The notes: generated by a model not told the origin, from the letters alone. 64,000 nt of DNA from Areca catechu (GCA_021397845.1 CM038043.1:28457501-28521500); one strand, 5' to 3'; counted from the first letter of the stretch, positions 8,078 to 19,500 are shown. Translations and numbers: made by a program.

Positions 8078-10970
8078 TGATATGGGACAAAAGGGGGGCT
8101 AGGAGGATCGTTGGAGAGCTGAGAAGTCTCTTTAGATTAGGGTCAAAAAGGCGAAAAAAAATATATGGGGGCAAGAAACATGGATACTCTATGGATTTGG
8201 GACTTACCTTCACGGAGAGATGTTGCACCTCTAGGGCATCCCACCCACCCCACTACATGTAGTCTAGGGCGTCCCACCCATCTCACTACATGTGGAGCCT
8301 ATGGCGTCTCACCCAAATCGCTACTTGGGGCTGCGAAGGAGAAGCTCCAAGATCATAGAGGGAACTCAGCTAGGGAGAAGATAACTGGGGCTTCACACCC
8401 CTCGACACCCGCAAGTAAAGGAAAGATGGGCCTCTTGCCCACTCCTAATGGAGCCAGAACCAAGAACGCTCATTTCAAAAATTCATATTCATCATCATTA
8501 TTCAAGAGAGGGGGTGCCTTTATATAGGCTTACAAAACTTGGGGCCCAAGAAAACAATACAAGGCATGCAACCCAAAAAAAGGTAACATCCCAAACCTGC
8601 TTTGTTTACAACCCGAAAATATGGTAGAAAATTAAACACAACCCTCTACATATGGTGGAAAATAAAATCAAACTAATCCTAATCTAAAACTAATTTTAAA
8701 AAAACTTCCCAACTGGTCCATGCATCTAGATTTAAAATAAATAAATTAGGCATAATCTGAATTTACCAGAATCATCACCTGCTATGAAATCTGTGTTGCT
8801 TTGAGGAGGATGTAGCTTTGAAATCCATGTTGCTTTGAAGAGGGTGCAGCTTTGAGAAGCGTGTGCTTTCACATTCGTGTAACAGTAGGTTCTTCTCCAT
8901 GGACTGAAGGGGGGGTTGAACGACGGAGGTCGTGATAGCCGGTGGAGGGCATGACGGCCTGCGGCGAGCACGAGTGGCTGACGGGAAGCAGAGGCAGCGC
9001 GGTGGAGGAGGGGCGCGGCATGGACGGGCGAAGAGCAGGGGAGGCACTGCCGACGGCCATGGGTGTTAGGGCTTTGGGCGGAGACCTTGGGAGGCTCCGC
9101 CGGTGGCTGGCGTGCCATTAGGGAGGACAACGGCAGACGTGGGCGGAGCGGTGGGGGCACAGGGGCGGACGACCATGGAAGGAGCCGCATGGGTGCACGA
9201 CCATGAGATGCGGGACTAATATGCATGCAATTTTTTTTGTATGTTTTATATGTGGGGTTAGGTGATTAATTCCTGAATTTCAGATCAAAATTAGTTGTAA
9301 GAAATTTTGTATGAATTTTTGAAGCCAAGCATGCATATTAGAACCTAGAAAAGTACTAAAGAAGGATCGCCGGGGCTGAGAAGCCTCGGTTAGGGCAAGT
9401 TCTCCTACAATATAATTACTAGAGGTAGAGGGGGTGTCCCTGACAACTTCTGAAGCACCCAGTGAAGATCGCAGTGAAGGGATCTCTCGTTCCTCGACAT
9501 ATGCGGCCTGGAAAATCGAGCCAAAGACCCACGGATACCCAGCTTTCTGCTCGGTGGTCTGATTGAGGCTTGGTTGGAGTCGTTGGATTCGTAGGAACTC
9601 GGAAACCTGCAAACGACCTGTCAGGGGTTAGAAAACTCAGAGGAAATCAAGAAATAAAGAAAAACAGCAAAGGGAAGAAAGTTTTGGAGGGGGCTGGAAG
9701 GATGCTTGGCGGCAGGAAGATGGTTGCAAACACCGAGAAGAAGAACTCTCAAACCCTTTATGTACACAGCAGGGTAACGCTCAAAGCAATAGAAGAACTT
9801 AAGGTTTATTTCATATATCAAAATCTCCCCTCATACAAGAGGATAGGGTCCTTTAAATAGACCCTTAACCTTGGGCTCCAAGTAAGGGTACATAAGTCTT
9901 TACATAAGAATCATTTTCCCTCTCAAACCCTAGCTAGAAAATAAGGAAACATTAGGTAGAAAAATCCCTAAAAATTCTCTTGACTTGGCCAACACTCCAA
10001 GGATGCCTAGGGGGGCATGTTGGGCTTCTAGGAGCAGCAATAGGCCATCCCAAAGGGGCTCAGGCGCATGGGTTTGGGCCTCTGGAAGCTGGGGTGGCCT
10101 GGTAGCCAGGTAGCATGAATATTCCCTGGTATCTTGCTTCTTAGGGGCTTGGGCTTGGCACCTGGGCTTGATTTCTTTAGGCTAAGATGCAGATGGACCT
10201 CTAAAATCATGGATGCCTTGGTATATGAATATATTTTGGCATCTGGAAGGGAATCTGGGCATCTGGAGGGCATCTGCAAGGAATCAGGATTTTATGAATT
10301 TTTCTACCTGGGGTCTTCAAATCTTCAAGCTGGGTTGGACTTGGGCTATACTTCCATGTCTTCAATCTGGTTGGACTTGGTCTTCACTTATATGATGTGG
10401 TCTTGAGTCTTCAATATGGTTGAATAGGACTCAAAAAAATAAAATTAGTTCAACATGAGCTGACTAACACTGGACTGAACTATCTCAACATGAGCTGACT
10501 AGTACAGAACTGAAACTTAAAAGACTCAAATAACAACTAAAATGGACTCAGATGGGCTAAGCCCTTATTATAGATGGACTCATAAATTATTGATCAATTC
10601 ATAGAGGGTTGAAAAGCCTCTATCTTATTCTGGTGCCTTTGGTGTCCCCACCACCATGGATGGTTCCGTGGGATTCGCTGGTGTTCCCACGAGGAGATCG
10701 ATGTCGGGGGAGGTGGACGGCCATCGCGGGTGGCTTCGTAGGTCGGATGTGGCGGATCCAGGTCAAATGGGAAGAAAAAACCAAAAAAATGGAGGTTCTG
10801 GGAGGTTGAAGATGATAGGGATAAATGGGGAATAAGTCAGGAATAAAATGTGGATAAAGCGAGCATAATGGGAATAGGTCGGAATAGCTTGGATAAATAT
10901 TTTTAAACTAAAATAAAAAAAATCTGAAAAAATAAAAGAAAAACCCGGATGGGTTTTGATGTCCCCATCA
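8078..10970 (-). repeat. R5 5' LTR, split by solo LTR R6
   Basis: The parts are 8078-9205 and 10654-10970, about 1,440 bp with one CCATG removed, against 1,438 bp for the partner LTR. The terminus next to the primer site reads CCCATATCA instead of CCCGCATCA. A TATATAAA box lies at 8519-8526 (minus). Confidence 0.9.
9206..10653 (-). mobile_element. R6: solo chromovirus LTR
   Basis: In sense it starts TGGTGGGGACACC and ends GTCCCGCATCT, a one-base change from the usual CA end. It is flanked by CCATG at 9201-9205 and 10654-10658, and R5 LTR sequence continues on both sides. The start, with GCACCAGAATAAGATAGAGG, matches the R9 fragment at 25965, so both belong to one family. A solo LTR with a target duplication is the usual product of LTR-LTR recombination. 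Confidence 0.9.
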
Positions 10971-11745
10971 GGAAGGCCCACATCATTCTAAGACAAGCCT
11001 CCATGATTTGCGGGATTGAAGTATATCTACTTGACCTTCCTTCCTAGCTTGATGGCATGTGGAGTTGGCATGCCTGGAGGGTGGAAGGGTGTGCTGGCAT
11101 GTGGACACCAAATCTTTATGCATGGGTTGACTTCATGTGATCCTCCATGTAATCCTAGTGTGGCACAATCCAAGATGTGGCTGGGACTCCACGCAGCTGC
11201 TGAGGTGGCACACTAGCTGGGGTCCTTCACTGGCTTGAGTCTTCTCTTACTGAACTAGACTTGACTCAAAAAAATTAAAAGTACAGGACTCAACTGACTT
11301 AAGGATCAAAATGAGCTGACTTGACCAACTAGGCTCACTGAGCTGAACATGTCCCAAAACTGATCCAAAATCCTAATGGCATGAATTGAACTCTAAATAC
11401 AAGACTCAATGATGTCAAGGGCTAAAGCAAGACTCAAAAGAACTAACTTGGGCCTAAATGGGCCAAGCCCTCATTACACGACTCAAAGTGAATGAAAACC
11501 CTAATCACATAACACAATCGAGTTTTCATGACTTAACCCTTATTACAGGACTCCAGATGACTTCAATGACTCAAGCCCTACTTACAGGACTCAAAGGGCT
11601 AATAGGACCTGATTATTAGACTCAAAGACAATTTGAAAAGTAGCTAAGGGACTCAAAATTCAAGGACCTATAATGAATTAGGGTTAACCTGATGTCCCCA
11701 TCAATTCTCTCGGGGTAGGAGAAGCTCAACCCTGTCGAGTAAGGG

Positions 11746-12427
11746 TCAATCTAGTGTGGGTAAGAGGGTTGGGTCATGGTGTTGTGGATCCTCTTGGGTG
11801 TCGCATGAACCCTCAGAGTTTGGTCGGCCTAGCCATTGGACCAAATGATATGGATAGCCTAGGTCCCGGGTCATAACAGCTTGGCCGTCTAGATCACGTT
11901 CAATCCGTATTCCTTTTCCATGGCAATTTTGTGGACACTTGTAAGGTTTCTCTCTCAAGAATAGGGTGAGGTCCAAAAATCTCATTGGGTGTCATTGCTG
12001 GTGCCCTAGGCACAACTAGGCTCAAGATATTGAAAGTCGAGTTAATTCCAAAATCCAGTGGTGACTTAAACACATAGGCACTAGGGTCAACTATCCTTAT
12101 CACTTTTAAGGGTCCAGCTTCACAAGCATGTGGCTTCTTTATGGCTCCCAGAGGAAACCACTCAGATCTAGACCTAATATTTACATGATCTCCCTCAGCA
12201 TACTCTTCGACTTGATATTGGGAATTAGCCATGTTATTATTAGTGTTCAAGTAAATGCTAATGTCCTGATATAGATGCAGTGCAGAGATCTGTGCAAGTG
12301 TGAACAGTGGGATTAGGCCTAAGGGTCTTTTAGGATCGAAACCAGATAGAACTTCAGTATCTATATTCACTTCGTCCCCTATGCTAAGGATGTAGACCCA
12401 AAACTCAATCCACCTTTCAGGTTTCAA
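11746..12427 (-). pseudogene. R4 integrase C-terminus and chromodomain-like tail
   Basis: Two overlapping minus-strand frames carry it. The first (12427-11900) has SGFDPKRPLGLIPLF, HVNIRSRSEWFPLGAIKKP, a degenerate AGPLKVIRIVDPSAYVF and FGINSTFNILSLV. These are the conserved integrase C-terminal blocks. The second (11985-11746) has RIERDLDGQAVMTRDLG, then YPYHLVQWLGRPNSEGS, the chromodomain-like part. A frameshift separates them. The integrase zinc finger and DDE core are missing. The preserved part starts at the same SGFxPxxP point as in R11. Confidence 0.78.
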
Positions 12428-12433
12428 ACTTAA

Positions 12434-12960
12434 TTATTTTAGGACATCATAAAACCTGAAAGTCCTATGGTATGGGTACAGTAAGTTTCCTAGGGGCAGT
12501 AAATATCCTCTCCAGAACTGTAGGACATGAATTGCAGCATGGAAGTCTTTAGGGTAGACATGGTTCAATGGGCTGCTATGCTTAAAAGAAATTAATGACT
12601 TGTCTATCCTAACCACATGTCTGGCACTAGGGAGGTCTATAGGCACTAGTTCTAGGGTGGGCTGGGAATCCAATACTGGTGGCAGGTCATTAAGAAGGTC
12701 TTTAGGAAGCTTACCTGAAAAGTCCTCTGAAATAATATCAACTCCATGGGATTGTTACTTGGGGATTGGTTCCTGGACCTCCTCAATAGGCAATTCTGGT
12801 GAACCCTCACTCTCATCAACTATGTTTGATCATGGCTCAGTCACTTCTTCTCCAAATTCTTTAGTGGGTTCAGGATCCTTTTATGCTAGGTCCTTAGTGG
12901 GTTCACTCTCTTGTTCCTCTTCTTTAGGTTCCTCACTCCTATCATTCATATAAACTAATG
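12434..12960 (-). pseudogene. R4 acidic linker with RT-start and RNase H remnants
   Basis: In sense order, an acidic stretch (EEVTEPWSNIVDESEGSPEL, complement of about 12900-12790) is followed by a run resembling the start of chromovirus RT (LPKDLLNDLPPVLDSQPTLE, then LVPIDLP). After that come QFWRGYLLP, HRTFRFYDVLK and, past a stop, LSLKPERWIEF, which resemble the RNase H block around the H-x-x-L...L...RW-EF motif. The YxDD core of RT is absent. The domain assignments are by eye and uncertain. Confidence 0.5.
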
Positions 12961-12999
12961 GGGCAGTAGGAGTTGGTTTGTCTAAAGGAAGTCGACTAG

Positions 13000-13812
13000 G
13001 GTTGGGTTTGGATTTAGAGGTACTAATCTTGCTAGACTCAACTTGATAGTTTATGGGTTCCCTCTGACATGACTCGAATTCCCTAGCAAGTCAATAGGCA
13101 TCATCCAGGTCATAAATTCTCTAATGGAATAGTTCCCATTGGATGTCCCTACGTAGGCCATATCAAAATCTAGCTACGATCTTAGACTCAGGTTCAACTA
13201 TGTTACATCTCCTAATAAACTCATTAAATTGGTCAATGTATTCAGACACAGTTTTATTACCTTGTCTCAATTTGTACCATTGGTCCAAAAGTTTGTGCTC
13301 ATAAAATCTACCTAGGTACTTTTCTCTCAATCTACTTCTCATAGAGCTCCAAGTAAGTATTTCATCTTCTCTTTGATAACATTTGTCCTCAATACCTTCC
13401 TAGTGCCACTTAGCATGTCGGGTTAACCTACGTATGGCCAATCTAACTTTTCCTAACTTTGACATCTTAGTGTACTCAAAATACTGATCCATTCTCTCCT
13501 CCCAATCAATATACACCTCAGGATCTAGGCTTCCATCAAAAGTAGGTGCATAGGGTTGGGTGCTCCTAATGGGTCTTTCCTATGAGTTAACCAAGTATGG
13601 GTGTGGACATCTAGGATTAGCTCAGGGGCAAGATCATGATGATAGGCTCTTGGATCAAGGGAATTGGGCCTAGATGATTTACGTTTAGCATGGGCCATAC
13701 AGGCTTCTACCCTTGTTTCACCCTAGTTGAACCTCTGGTTCATCTGGTTAAATGATTGGGCCATCTGCTCAGTGAGGGCTCTTATTTGGACTTCAAGATT
13801 AGAATTATCCAT
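13000..13812 (-). pseudogene. R4 gag
   Basis: It starts at the ATG complementary to 13812-13810, giving MDNSNLEVQIRALTEQMAQS, a coiled-coil-like N-terminus also seen in R8 (from 22025). Further on are PTFDGSLDPEVYIDWEERMD, YFEYTKMS, LREKYLGRFYE, NKTVSEYIDQFNEFIRRCNI and REFESCQREP, the usual chromovirus Gag domain. In-frame stops include a TAG at 13402-13400 (W-H-stop-E-G-I-E) and a TGA at 13165-13163 (A-R-F-stop), both shared with R8. No intact zinc knuckle was found downstream. Confidence 0.8.
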
Positions 13813-14879
13813 GGATTTAGCTGATTATGGGTGTGGTGGATGATATGAGACTTCTGACCTAATGCACATGCAACACACACGAGAGAAACTGACTAAGGCT
13901 GCCTAGACCTAGAGCCTAAACAAAATGGGTGGACTCAACTTACACACAACAAAACACCTAATCCTTCCACGGGCCAGGTAAGTGGTGGGGTGGTGGGAGG
14001 CCCCCCTGCTTTTGCAGGGACCCAATTAAATAACCACCAGTGCACTTAGGGCAATTGCCTCTGGACCTCTAACCTTAGCACCTGCTTCTAGTAATAGGTG
14101 AGGTATTGGGTGCACTAGTCTTCTCACAAGGTTCAAACCCGACCTGTTGGTATCCCTAAATTACTTTAGGTTGCTACTTGATTTTAATTAGGCTTGGGTT
14201 TGAATGCAAGGATTGTTGTTTTGGGCTAAGGAGAGGTGATCAACTCCTCCGCCCATCTGACATAGTAGAATTGCCCTTAGAATATTTTATGAGAATGATG
14301 ACGAGCAAATGAAACCATAATGATGCAATGTCTCTAAATTTTTTTTATTTTTGTTTTTCTTTTCTTTTTTTTAGCAAAAATATAATATTCAAGAAATTAC
14401 CTAATATGTAGAAAATATGTAGAAATATTAAAATATGCAGAGATTATGCAATCAAAACCCTAAACATGCTGAAATTACTACTTTCTGAAATTCTAAGTGC
14501 AAAAATTTTCTAGGCAGAAAATTAGATGTGCAGAAGACTTATAAGCCAAATTAAATCATGAAAATATTTTGTTAAATAGTATCAAATATGATGAATCCAA
14601 TAAAATAAGAATCAAAATTTTCTGAGCTACCTATGTGCAGAAACAATTAAATGAACAGACCATATGCAAGAATTATGGAATGCAAAAATTAATATGCAAA
14701 AGAAACTAAAATATGCCCAAATAAATCATGGGACCTTGCTCTAAAGAATTCACATCTAGCCTTGGCTCATTACTCCCATGGATAGATAGCATACACGATT
14801 TTCACGCGTTTACGCCGCTCAGGAGGTGTGAACTTTTTAAAGAAAGGATTTTAGAAGATGAAAACTAAGCCCTAAACTT
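13813..14879 (-). other. R4 untranslated leader
   Basis: About 1.07 kb between the primer site and gag, AT-rich, without open frames of note. It contains the leader hairpin at 14004-14019 and the pyrimidine/purine blocks conserved in the leaders of R7, R8 and both R11 units. Confidence 0.7.
14004..14019 (-). promoter_or_regulatory. Leader hairpin in R4
   Basis: In sense CCCTGC-AAAA-GCAGGG, a perfect 6-bp stem with a 4-base loop, followed by GGGCCTCCCACC. The homologous stem is found in R7, R8 and both R11 leaders. A role in packaging, dimerisation or translation is inferred only. Confidence 0.6.
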
Positions 14880-14891
14880 GCTCTGATTCCA
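14880..14891 (-). other. R4 primer-binding site
   Basis: Plus-strand GCTCTGATTCCA is TGGAATCAGAGC in sense, one base from the TGGTATCAGAGC consensus. It lies just inside the 5' LTR that ends at 14894. Confidence 0.8.
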
Positions 14892-14893
14892 AA

Positions 14894-15211
14894 TGATGCG
14901 GGACTAATTAGCATGCAAAGAAATTTCCATGGATTCAGCAATAAGTTAAGATTTTAATTCCCAAATTCCAAGTCAAAAGGATGTAAGGGTGATCTTATAG
15001 AAATTCTAGAGTGTAAGAATGCAAAAAGACCCTCAAAAGAGATAAAAAATAGGACCGCCAGGGCTAAGAAACCCTGATAGGGCAAGCTCTTCTACAATAA
15101 CTCGGTCTAAAGGGCTAGGGGGTGTGTACCTGGCAATGTTTGCTACTACTTCCATGAAGAAATCACTCCACACTCCCAGATGCGGCCTGGAAGATCAAGC
15201 TAAAGACCGGC
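14894..15211 (-). repeat. R4 5' LTR, truncated by R7
   Basis: It starts TGATGCGGGACTAATTAGC on the plus strand and aligns along 318 bases with the R4 3' LTR from 5608, including 'gatgcggcctggaagatcaagc'. It stops at the R7 LTR start. The remainder of this LTR is not in the window. Confidence 0.85.
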
Positions 15212-16712
15212 TAGTGCGGGCACCACAATTCGAAAGAGATTCAGTCCAATCTAATCAAGCCAGACTCTTTATGTATGAATTAAGTTAGCTTTGCTTTGGT
15301 TTCAATTTTATTTTTCATTTTAATTTCATTTATTGAATTGAATATGAGTCCTGTAAATAGGGAAATTTATGTCTTTGGTTGAGTTTGAGTCATGTAATTT
15401 GGATTAGGTCCATGTCAATTTGGTCTCTTGAGTCAAATTGGGTTCAATTTGACTTCGTAATTAGTTGATTTCCTAAGTTAGTCCAAGATGGGTTTCAATT
15501 GGGTTCAAGATAAGCAAGAAGGCTTGAAGATTAAGTGCAACAAGACACTCCAACAAACCATGTCAAGATGGACGCCACATCATCCAGTCTACTTGGAAGC
15601 CATGTCATCTTCCAAGCCAACATGGAAGCACACCTAAGCAAGCCACATCACCATACCATGGGCAGCCAAGTTTGAATTCAAATCTCAAGTGGCCACCACC
15701 ATATTCTCCCAATTCCAGGCATGGTTTCAACTCCCCTTCCACATAGCTTGCATCCTCCCATGATATTCTCCATGTAATTCAAATTTTCAAAGTGTATTGG
15801 AGGCCTATAAAAACCCCTCCAAACCCCTCTTGTAAAGTCAATTATGATGAATGAAATTTCAAAGTTTTCTTCTTCCATTTATGTTGTGCAAGTGTCCTTC
15901 GAGACGGAGAGGGTAAGAAGCCCATAAGCTCTTTCACTAGCCAACCTAGCCACCTCCTAAATCCACTTCACTCCATCTAAGAGACGCCCCCTCCATCCAC
16001 CGAAGTAAACCTCCCCATCCACCATCCAAAACAGCCATCTACTTCAAGCTTCAAGGCCACCAACACCATCCTCCAAGGAAGCCTTCTACAACACTTTGGA
16101 GTGCTCATTTTCTTACTTCAAGAGTTGCCAATCTGATTTTAGCCAGGGAGTTCCAACCAGCCCACATTCAAGGTGCCAAAGCATCCATCTTGATCTCCTA
16201 CAACTTCAACCAATCCACCAACATTCATCCCTTCTTAAACCCTTTACATTTTCTTCCCCTTACCATCTCAAGTCATTAATTTCCCTTCTTTCCAGGATCC
16301 TTCAAGGTTGTGAGCTGAAGAGGAGGTTGATCTTGCCATTGGAACTATCTAATCTAGAGGACCTCTTCCCATGGTGTGAAAGTTTCAAGTTCCATCCTCA
16401 ATCCATGGAGTGCTGAAATTGATTCACCACTAAAAAGTGTTAGACTTCAATATTGGTAAGTAAACCTTCCTTTACTCTTAGGTTTGAATAGTTGAATGGT
16501 TTATGTCCTAGTTAGAATGGTTTCTTGAACATTAGGTCCAATCTTCAAGGATTAAGCAAGAGCTATAGTTTGGGTTATCCATTGTTTAGCTTTCCTTCAT
16601 ATGACTTTCTATGCTTATCTTATGAGTAAATTTAGTTTATGCTAGTAGAGTTCATTGCTCAACCAACTAATTAATCTTCTAGCTTAGAAATCATCCTTTG
16701 CATTCCACATCA
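15212..16712 (+). repeat. R7 5' LTR
   Basis: 1,501 bp, starting TAGTGCGGGCACC (family TGGTG... with a G-to-A change) and ending CATTCCACATCA, followed at once by the primer site. A TATA box is at 15806-15813, followed by 'cctcttgtaaag', the same spacing as in R8. Confidence 0.85.
15806..15813 (+). promoter_or_regulatory. TATA box in the R7 LTR
   Basis: TATAAAAA within 'aggcctataaaaaccc', followed after about 20 bases by 'ctcttgtaa'. The same order is seen in the R8 and R11 LTRs. Confidence 0.6.
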
Positions 16713-16716
16713 TATT

Positions 16717-16728
16717 TGGTATCAGAGC
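16717..16728 (+). other. R7 primer-binding site
   Basis: TGGTATCAGAGC is a perfect initiator-Met-tRNA-type site, starting five bases after the LTR end. Confidence 0.92.
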
Positions 16729-17675
16729 ATGGTTGCATGGGTAGCATAATAATGATAGCATGTATGTTTCTCTTTAAGTACTCAAATTGGGTGCGTCACC
16801 AAGGCCATCCGGTTATAGGAGAGAAGTAGGGCTGCAAGACCTTCTCTTCCCATTCAATGGGGTCTTCTATGGCATGTAGGGGTGCCATTGTGATTTGACT
16901 CGTGAAGAAGAAAACAAAGAGATAACTCTTTTAGGGCTTAGTTTCTGCATCCCGTAATTCCAGTATATGGTCTGTTCATTTAATTGTTTCTACATATAAG
17001 AAACTTAGAAAATTTTAATTCTTATTTTGCTAGATTCATCACATTTGATACTTTTCATCAGAATTTTTTCCTGATTTATTTCGGTCTATAGATTTTTTGC
17101 ACATCTATTTTCTGCCTAAGAACAATTCTGCCCTAAATTTTTAGCAAGTCTATTTTAGCATTGTTTAGTTAGATTGTTGTTTGTTGCATTCATTTTAAAC
17201 TACTTAAGGGCGACAATATTATAAGATAAGGGAAGGAGGTCGTTACCTTTTCTTAGTCTAAAAATAACCAACCATATTTTGCATCGAACCCAAACCTTTT
17301 AATAAAATTGAGTAGCAACCTAATTAGAATTAGGAACACCAACAAGTCAAGCTCAATTAGTGTGTTGAGACTAGTGTGAATCATTTCTTCATCTACTCCT
17401 AAAAATTGGTGTCTATGGTTAGAGGTCCAAAGGCAAATGCCTTAAGTGGATTTGTGGTTCCTTAATTAGGTTCTCGCGAAAGCTTGAGGGGCCTCCCACA
17501 ATCCCACCTCTTACCTCGCAAGTTGAAAGGGTATTTGGAGTCTTGATCTATACTAAGTCAATTCATACTACATTGGACTTCTAGGTCTAGAAAACTTTAG
17601 AATGAGTCTTTGTATTGAATGACTACTAGATCAGAAACTCCATACTAGCATTCACAAGACCAACCAGGTTCTATC
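16729..17675 (+). other. R7 untranslated leader with conserved hairpin
   Basis: About 950 bases without coding signals. It holds 'gggaaggaggtcgttacc' and the hairpin at 17473-17488 (CTC-GC-GAAA-GC-TT-GAG), followed by GGGGCCTCCCAC. The stem sequence differs from the other copies while pairing is kept. Confidence 0.65.
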
Positions 17676-18650
17676 ATGGACCCCAATCTAGAAGCTCTAA
17701 TGAGAACTATGACTGAGCAGTTTAAGTAATTGAACAATAGGTTTGATCAAATAAAAGAGAGAATAGGAACTCTTGAAGAGACCCGTATGACCCCTACTGA
17801 GCCACAGTCACCCAGATTGGCACCCATCCATCTTAGAGTCCAATGCCCAGAACATACCCCTAACCCACATCAAAGGAGACCACACCATGATTATGTTGAC
17901 CAGGATGAGAGAGCCCTTAGAAATATTCATCTAAATGCACCCACATTTGATGGAAACTTGGATCCTAAGGTGTATATAGACTGGAAAAGTAATATGGATT
18001 AATACTTTGATTGGTACAAAATGTTAGATGATAAAAAATTTAAGTTTCCCAAATTTAGATTGGTCTGTTAGGCTAGATTGTATTGGGGTAATGTTGAGCG
18101 CATTAGTCGACAGAGAGGTGACATGCCCATAACCACTTAGAGAGCTATGAAGGTAAAGCTTAGGGAGAAGTATTTACCCTTGTCCTATGAACAAAGACTC
18201 TTGGATCAATGGCAATGATTAAGTCAAGGAAATAAGATGGTGTCAGAGTATATTGCAAAGTTTGATGAGTTCATCATGAGATGCAATGTGGTTGAGTCTG
18301 AAGCAGCGACCTTGTCTAGGTTTAGAGTAGGTCTACACGAGGACATCCAAAGAGAATTATTTTTGAGAGAGGTCCATGACCTAGACCAAGCCTACCAAGT
18401 TGCTAGGGACTATGAGAGATTTCAGAGGAGACCTATATTTTACTGACCCGAGCCTACTAGGATTAATCCTCCTGGTAGTAGGCCAAGCCCAAACCCAAGT
18501 CCATCCAACAGACCCAATCCTACTACTCCATTAGCTCATAGAGATGACAAAGGAAAGAGCCTTGAGTTTGAAGAGAAGGTAATGTCCATTATTTTAGGTG
18601 CTATAAGATAGGTCACTATGTAAGCCAATGTCCCACCAGAGCATTACACA
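17676..18650 (+). pseudogene. R7 gag with CCHC-like knuckle
   Basis: The ATG at 17676 opens MDPNLEALMRTMTEQFK, then a TAG. The same frame continues with APTFDGNLDPKVYIDW, LREKYLPLSYEQRLLDQW, MVSEYIAKFDEFIMRCNVVE, LSRFRVGLHEDIQRELF and LDQAYQVARDYERFQRRP, ending in a stop at 18446. Further in-frame stops follow the YIDW block and elsewhere, several at codons that are CAG in relatives. A shifted frame near 18590-18650 reads YFRCYKIGHYVSQC, a CCHC knuckle whose first Cys is Tyr. The gene is inactive. Confidence 0.85.
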
Positions 18651-18721
18651 TAGGAGATGTTGAAGAGGAAGTCATCGAACCCATAAAAAATTATGAGGAA
18701 GAAGAAGTATATGAGGCAAGT

Positions 18722-19294
18722 GTGAGCTTAGCTGATGAGTATGAAGAGGATGAAGAGATCATAGACTCATCAAAATCTTTAGGGGTTGTGAGATGTATCT
18801 TGACCCAGGCCAAGGAGCAAGAAGATTGGCGTAGGACCAGCATCCTACAAACCTTTATTGGGATAGGAGAAAAGGTTTGCAAGATCATCTTAGATAGTGG
18901 AAGTTGTGTCAATGCCATATCGACCAGTACAATCAAGAACTTGGGATTGCCTACCATACCCCATCCCAACCCATATAAGGTATCCTGGATAGATTCGACC
19001 TCAATTCCCATCAAATTTAGATGCCAAGTCACAATCCAGATCCAATCATACCAAGAAAAGGTTTGGTGCGATGTTCTTCCGATGGGGGTTAGTAGTATCA
19101 TATTAGGCCGACCATGGTTGTATGATCATGACGCTATACTCTATGGTCATTCTAATTCGTGTTCTTTCACTCATAATGGAAAGAAGAATGTAATCAATTC
19201 CTCACCACCTAAGGACAATGTTAAGAGAGGATCAAGTCACCTGAGGGACAAGAAACAAGGAATAAACATGATCAGTGCTAAGGAATTGGAATAA
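18722..19294 (+). CDS. R7 retropepsin-like protease region
   Basis: An open frame of 190 codons. After an acidic start (LADEYEEDEEIIDSS) come EDWRRTSILQTFIGIGEKV and CKIILDSGSCVNAIS, the aspartic protease active site (DSGS, with D at about codon 60), then SIPIKFRCQVTIQIQSYQEK, WCDVLPMGVSSIILGRPWL (the G-R-P-W-L flap-side block) and YDHDAILYGHSN. In an active element this enzyme cuts the Gag-Pol polyprotein. This is the best-preserved protease in the window. The first Met is only the track start; translation would come from upstream gag. Confidence 0.85.
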   Translation: MSLADEYEEDEEIIDSSKSLGVVRCILTQAKEQEDWRRTSILQTFIGIGEKVCKIILDSGSCVNAISTSTIKNLGLPTIPHPNPYKVSWIDSTSIPIKFRCQVTIQIQSYQEKVWCDVLPMGVSSIILGRPWLYDHDAILYGHSNSCSFTHNGKKNVINSSPPKDNVKRGSSHLRDKKQGINMISAKELE

Positions 19295-19500
19295 GAGCTT
19301 AACAGTGGTTCACCTATTTGGATTTTGTCAACTAAGGAAGTTCAGAATCAAACCCATAAGGAACAGCCCCAAGAAGTGTTAAGGTTTCTAAAGGAGTTTC
19401 AAGATGTATTTCCATAAGACCTTCCCAATCACCTTCCACCCTTAAGAGATATTCAACATGCCATAGATTTGGTCCCAGGATCCACTTTACCCAACCTTCC
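19295..19500 (+). pseudogene. R7 reverse transcriptase, N-terminal start (left piece)
   Basis: This links protease to RT: VLRFLKEFQDVFP, a stop, DLPNHLPPLRDIQHAIDLVP, then GSTLPNLP, where R8 interrupts. This is the standard beginning of chromovirus RT. TAA codons lie in the linker. The reading continues at 25821. Confidence 0.8.

Larger units (their letters stand above)
6493..10970 (-). mobile_element. R5: near-empty LTR element (two LTRs around 147 bp)
   Basis: Direct LTRs at 6493-7930 (1,438 bp) and 8078-10970 (about 1,440 bp after removing solo LTR R6) flank only 147 bp. The outer ends are TGATGCGGG and CCCCATCA, and the element is flanked by a perfect GGAAG duplication (6488-6492 and 10971-10975). 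It lies inside the R4 3' LTR, whose sequence resumes exactly at 10976. The internal remnant still has a primer site and a polypurine end, so this is a TRIM-like deletion derivative of a chromovirus. Confidence 0.93.
5608..11703 (-). repeat. R4 3' LTR, split by R5
   Basis: In the element's sense the LTR starts TGATGGGGACATCAGG (at 11703) and ends at 5608 with a TTCCGCATCA terminus. The R4 parts are 5608-6492 and 10976-11703, about 1,613 bp once R5 and one copy of its GGAAG duplication are removed. A TATATAAA core promoter on the minus strand lies at 6277-6284. Confidence 0.85.
5608..15211 (-). mobile_element. R4: internally deleted chromovirus, minus strand
   Basis: Read leftwards, R4 has a 5' LTR remnant (15211-14894), primer site (14891-14880), leader, gag (from 13812), acidic linker, remnants of RT start and RNase H, integrase C-terminus with chromodomain, and the 3' LTR (11703-5608, split by R5). 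The internal region 11704-14893 is 3,190 bp, too short for a full gag-pol. The two LTRs are clearly homologous but diverged, so the insertion is old. R7 inserted into the 5' LTR at 15212, and the rest of that LTR should lie beyond the right edge of the window. Confidence 0.88.

Noticed and set aside
7189..9226. Proline/arginine-rich minus-strand frames in the R5 LTRs
   Set aside because: They are in the GC-rich island, differ in frame between the two LTRs and lack domain signatures. Kept as a composition observation only.
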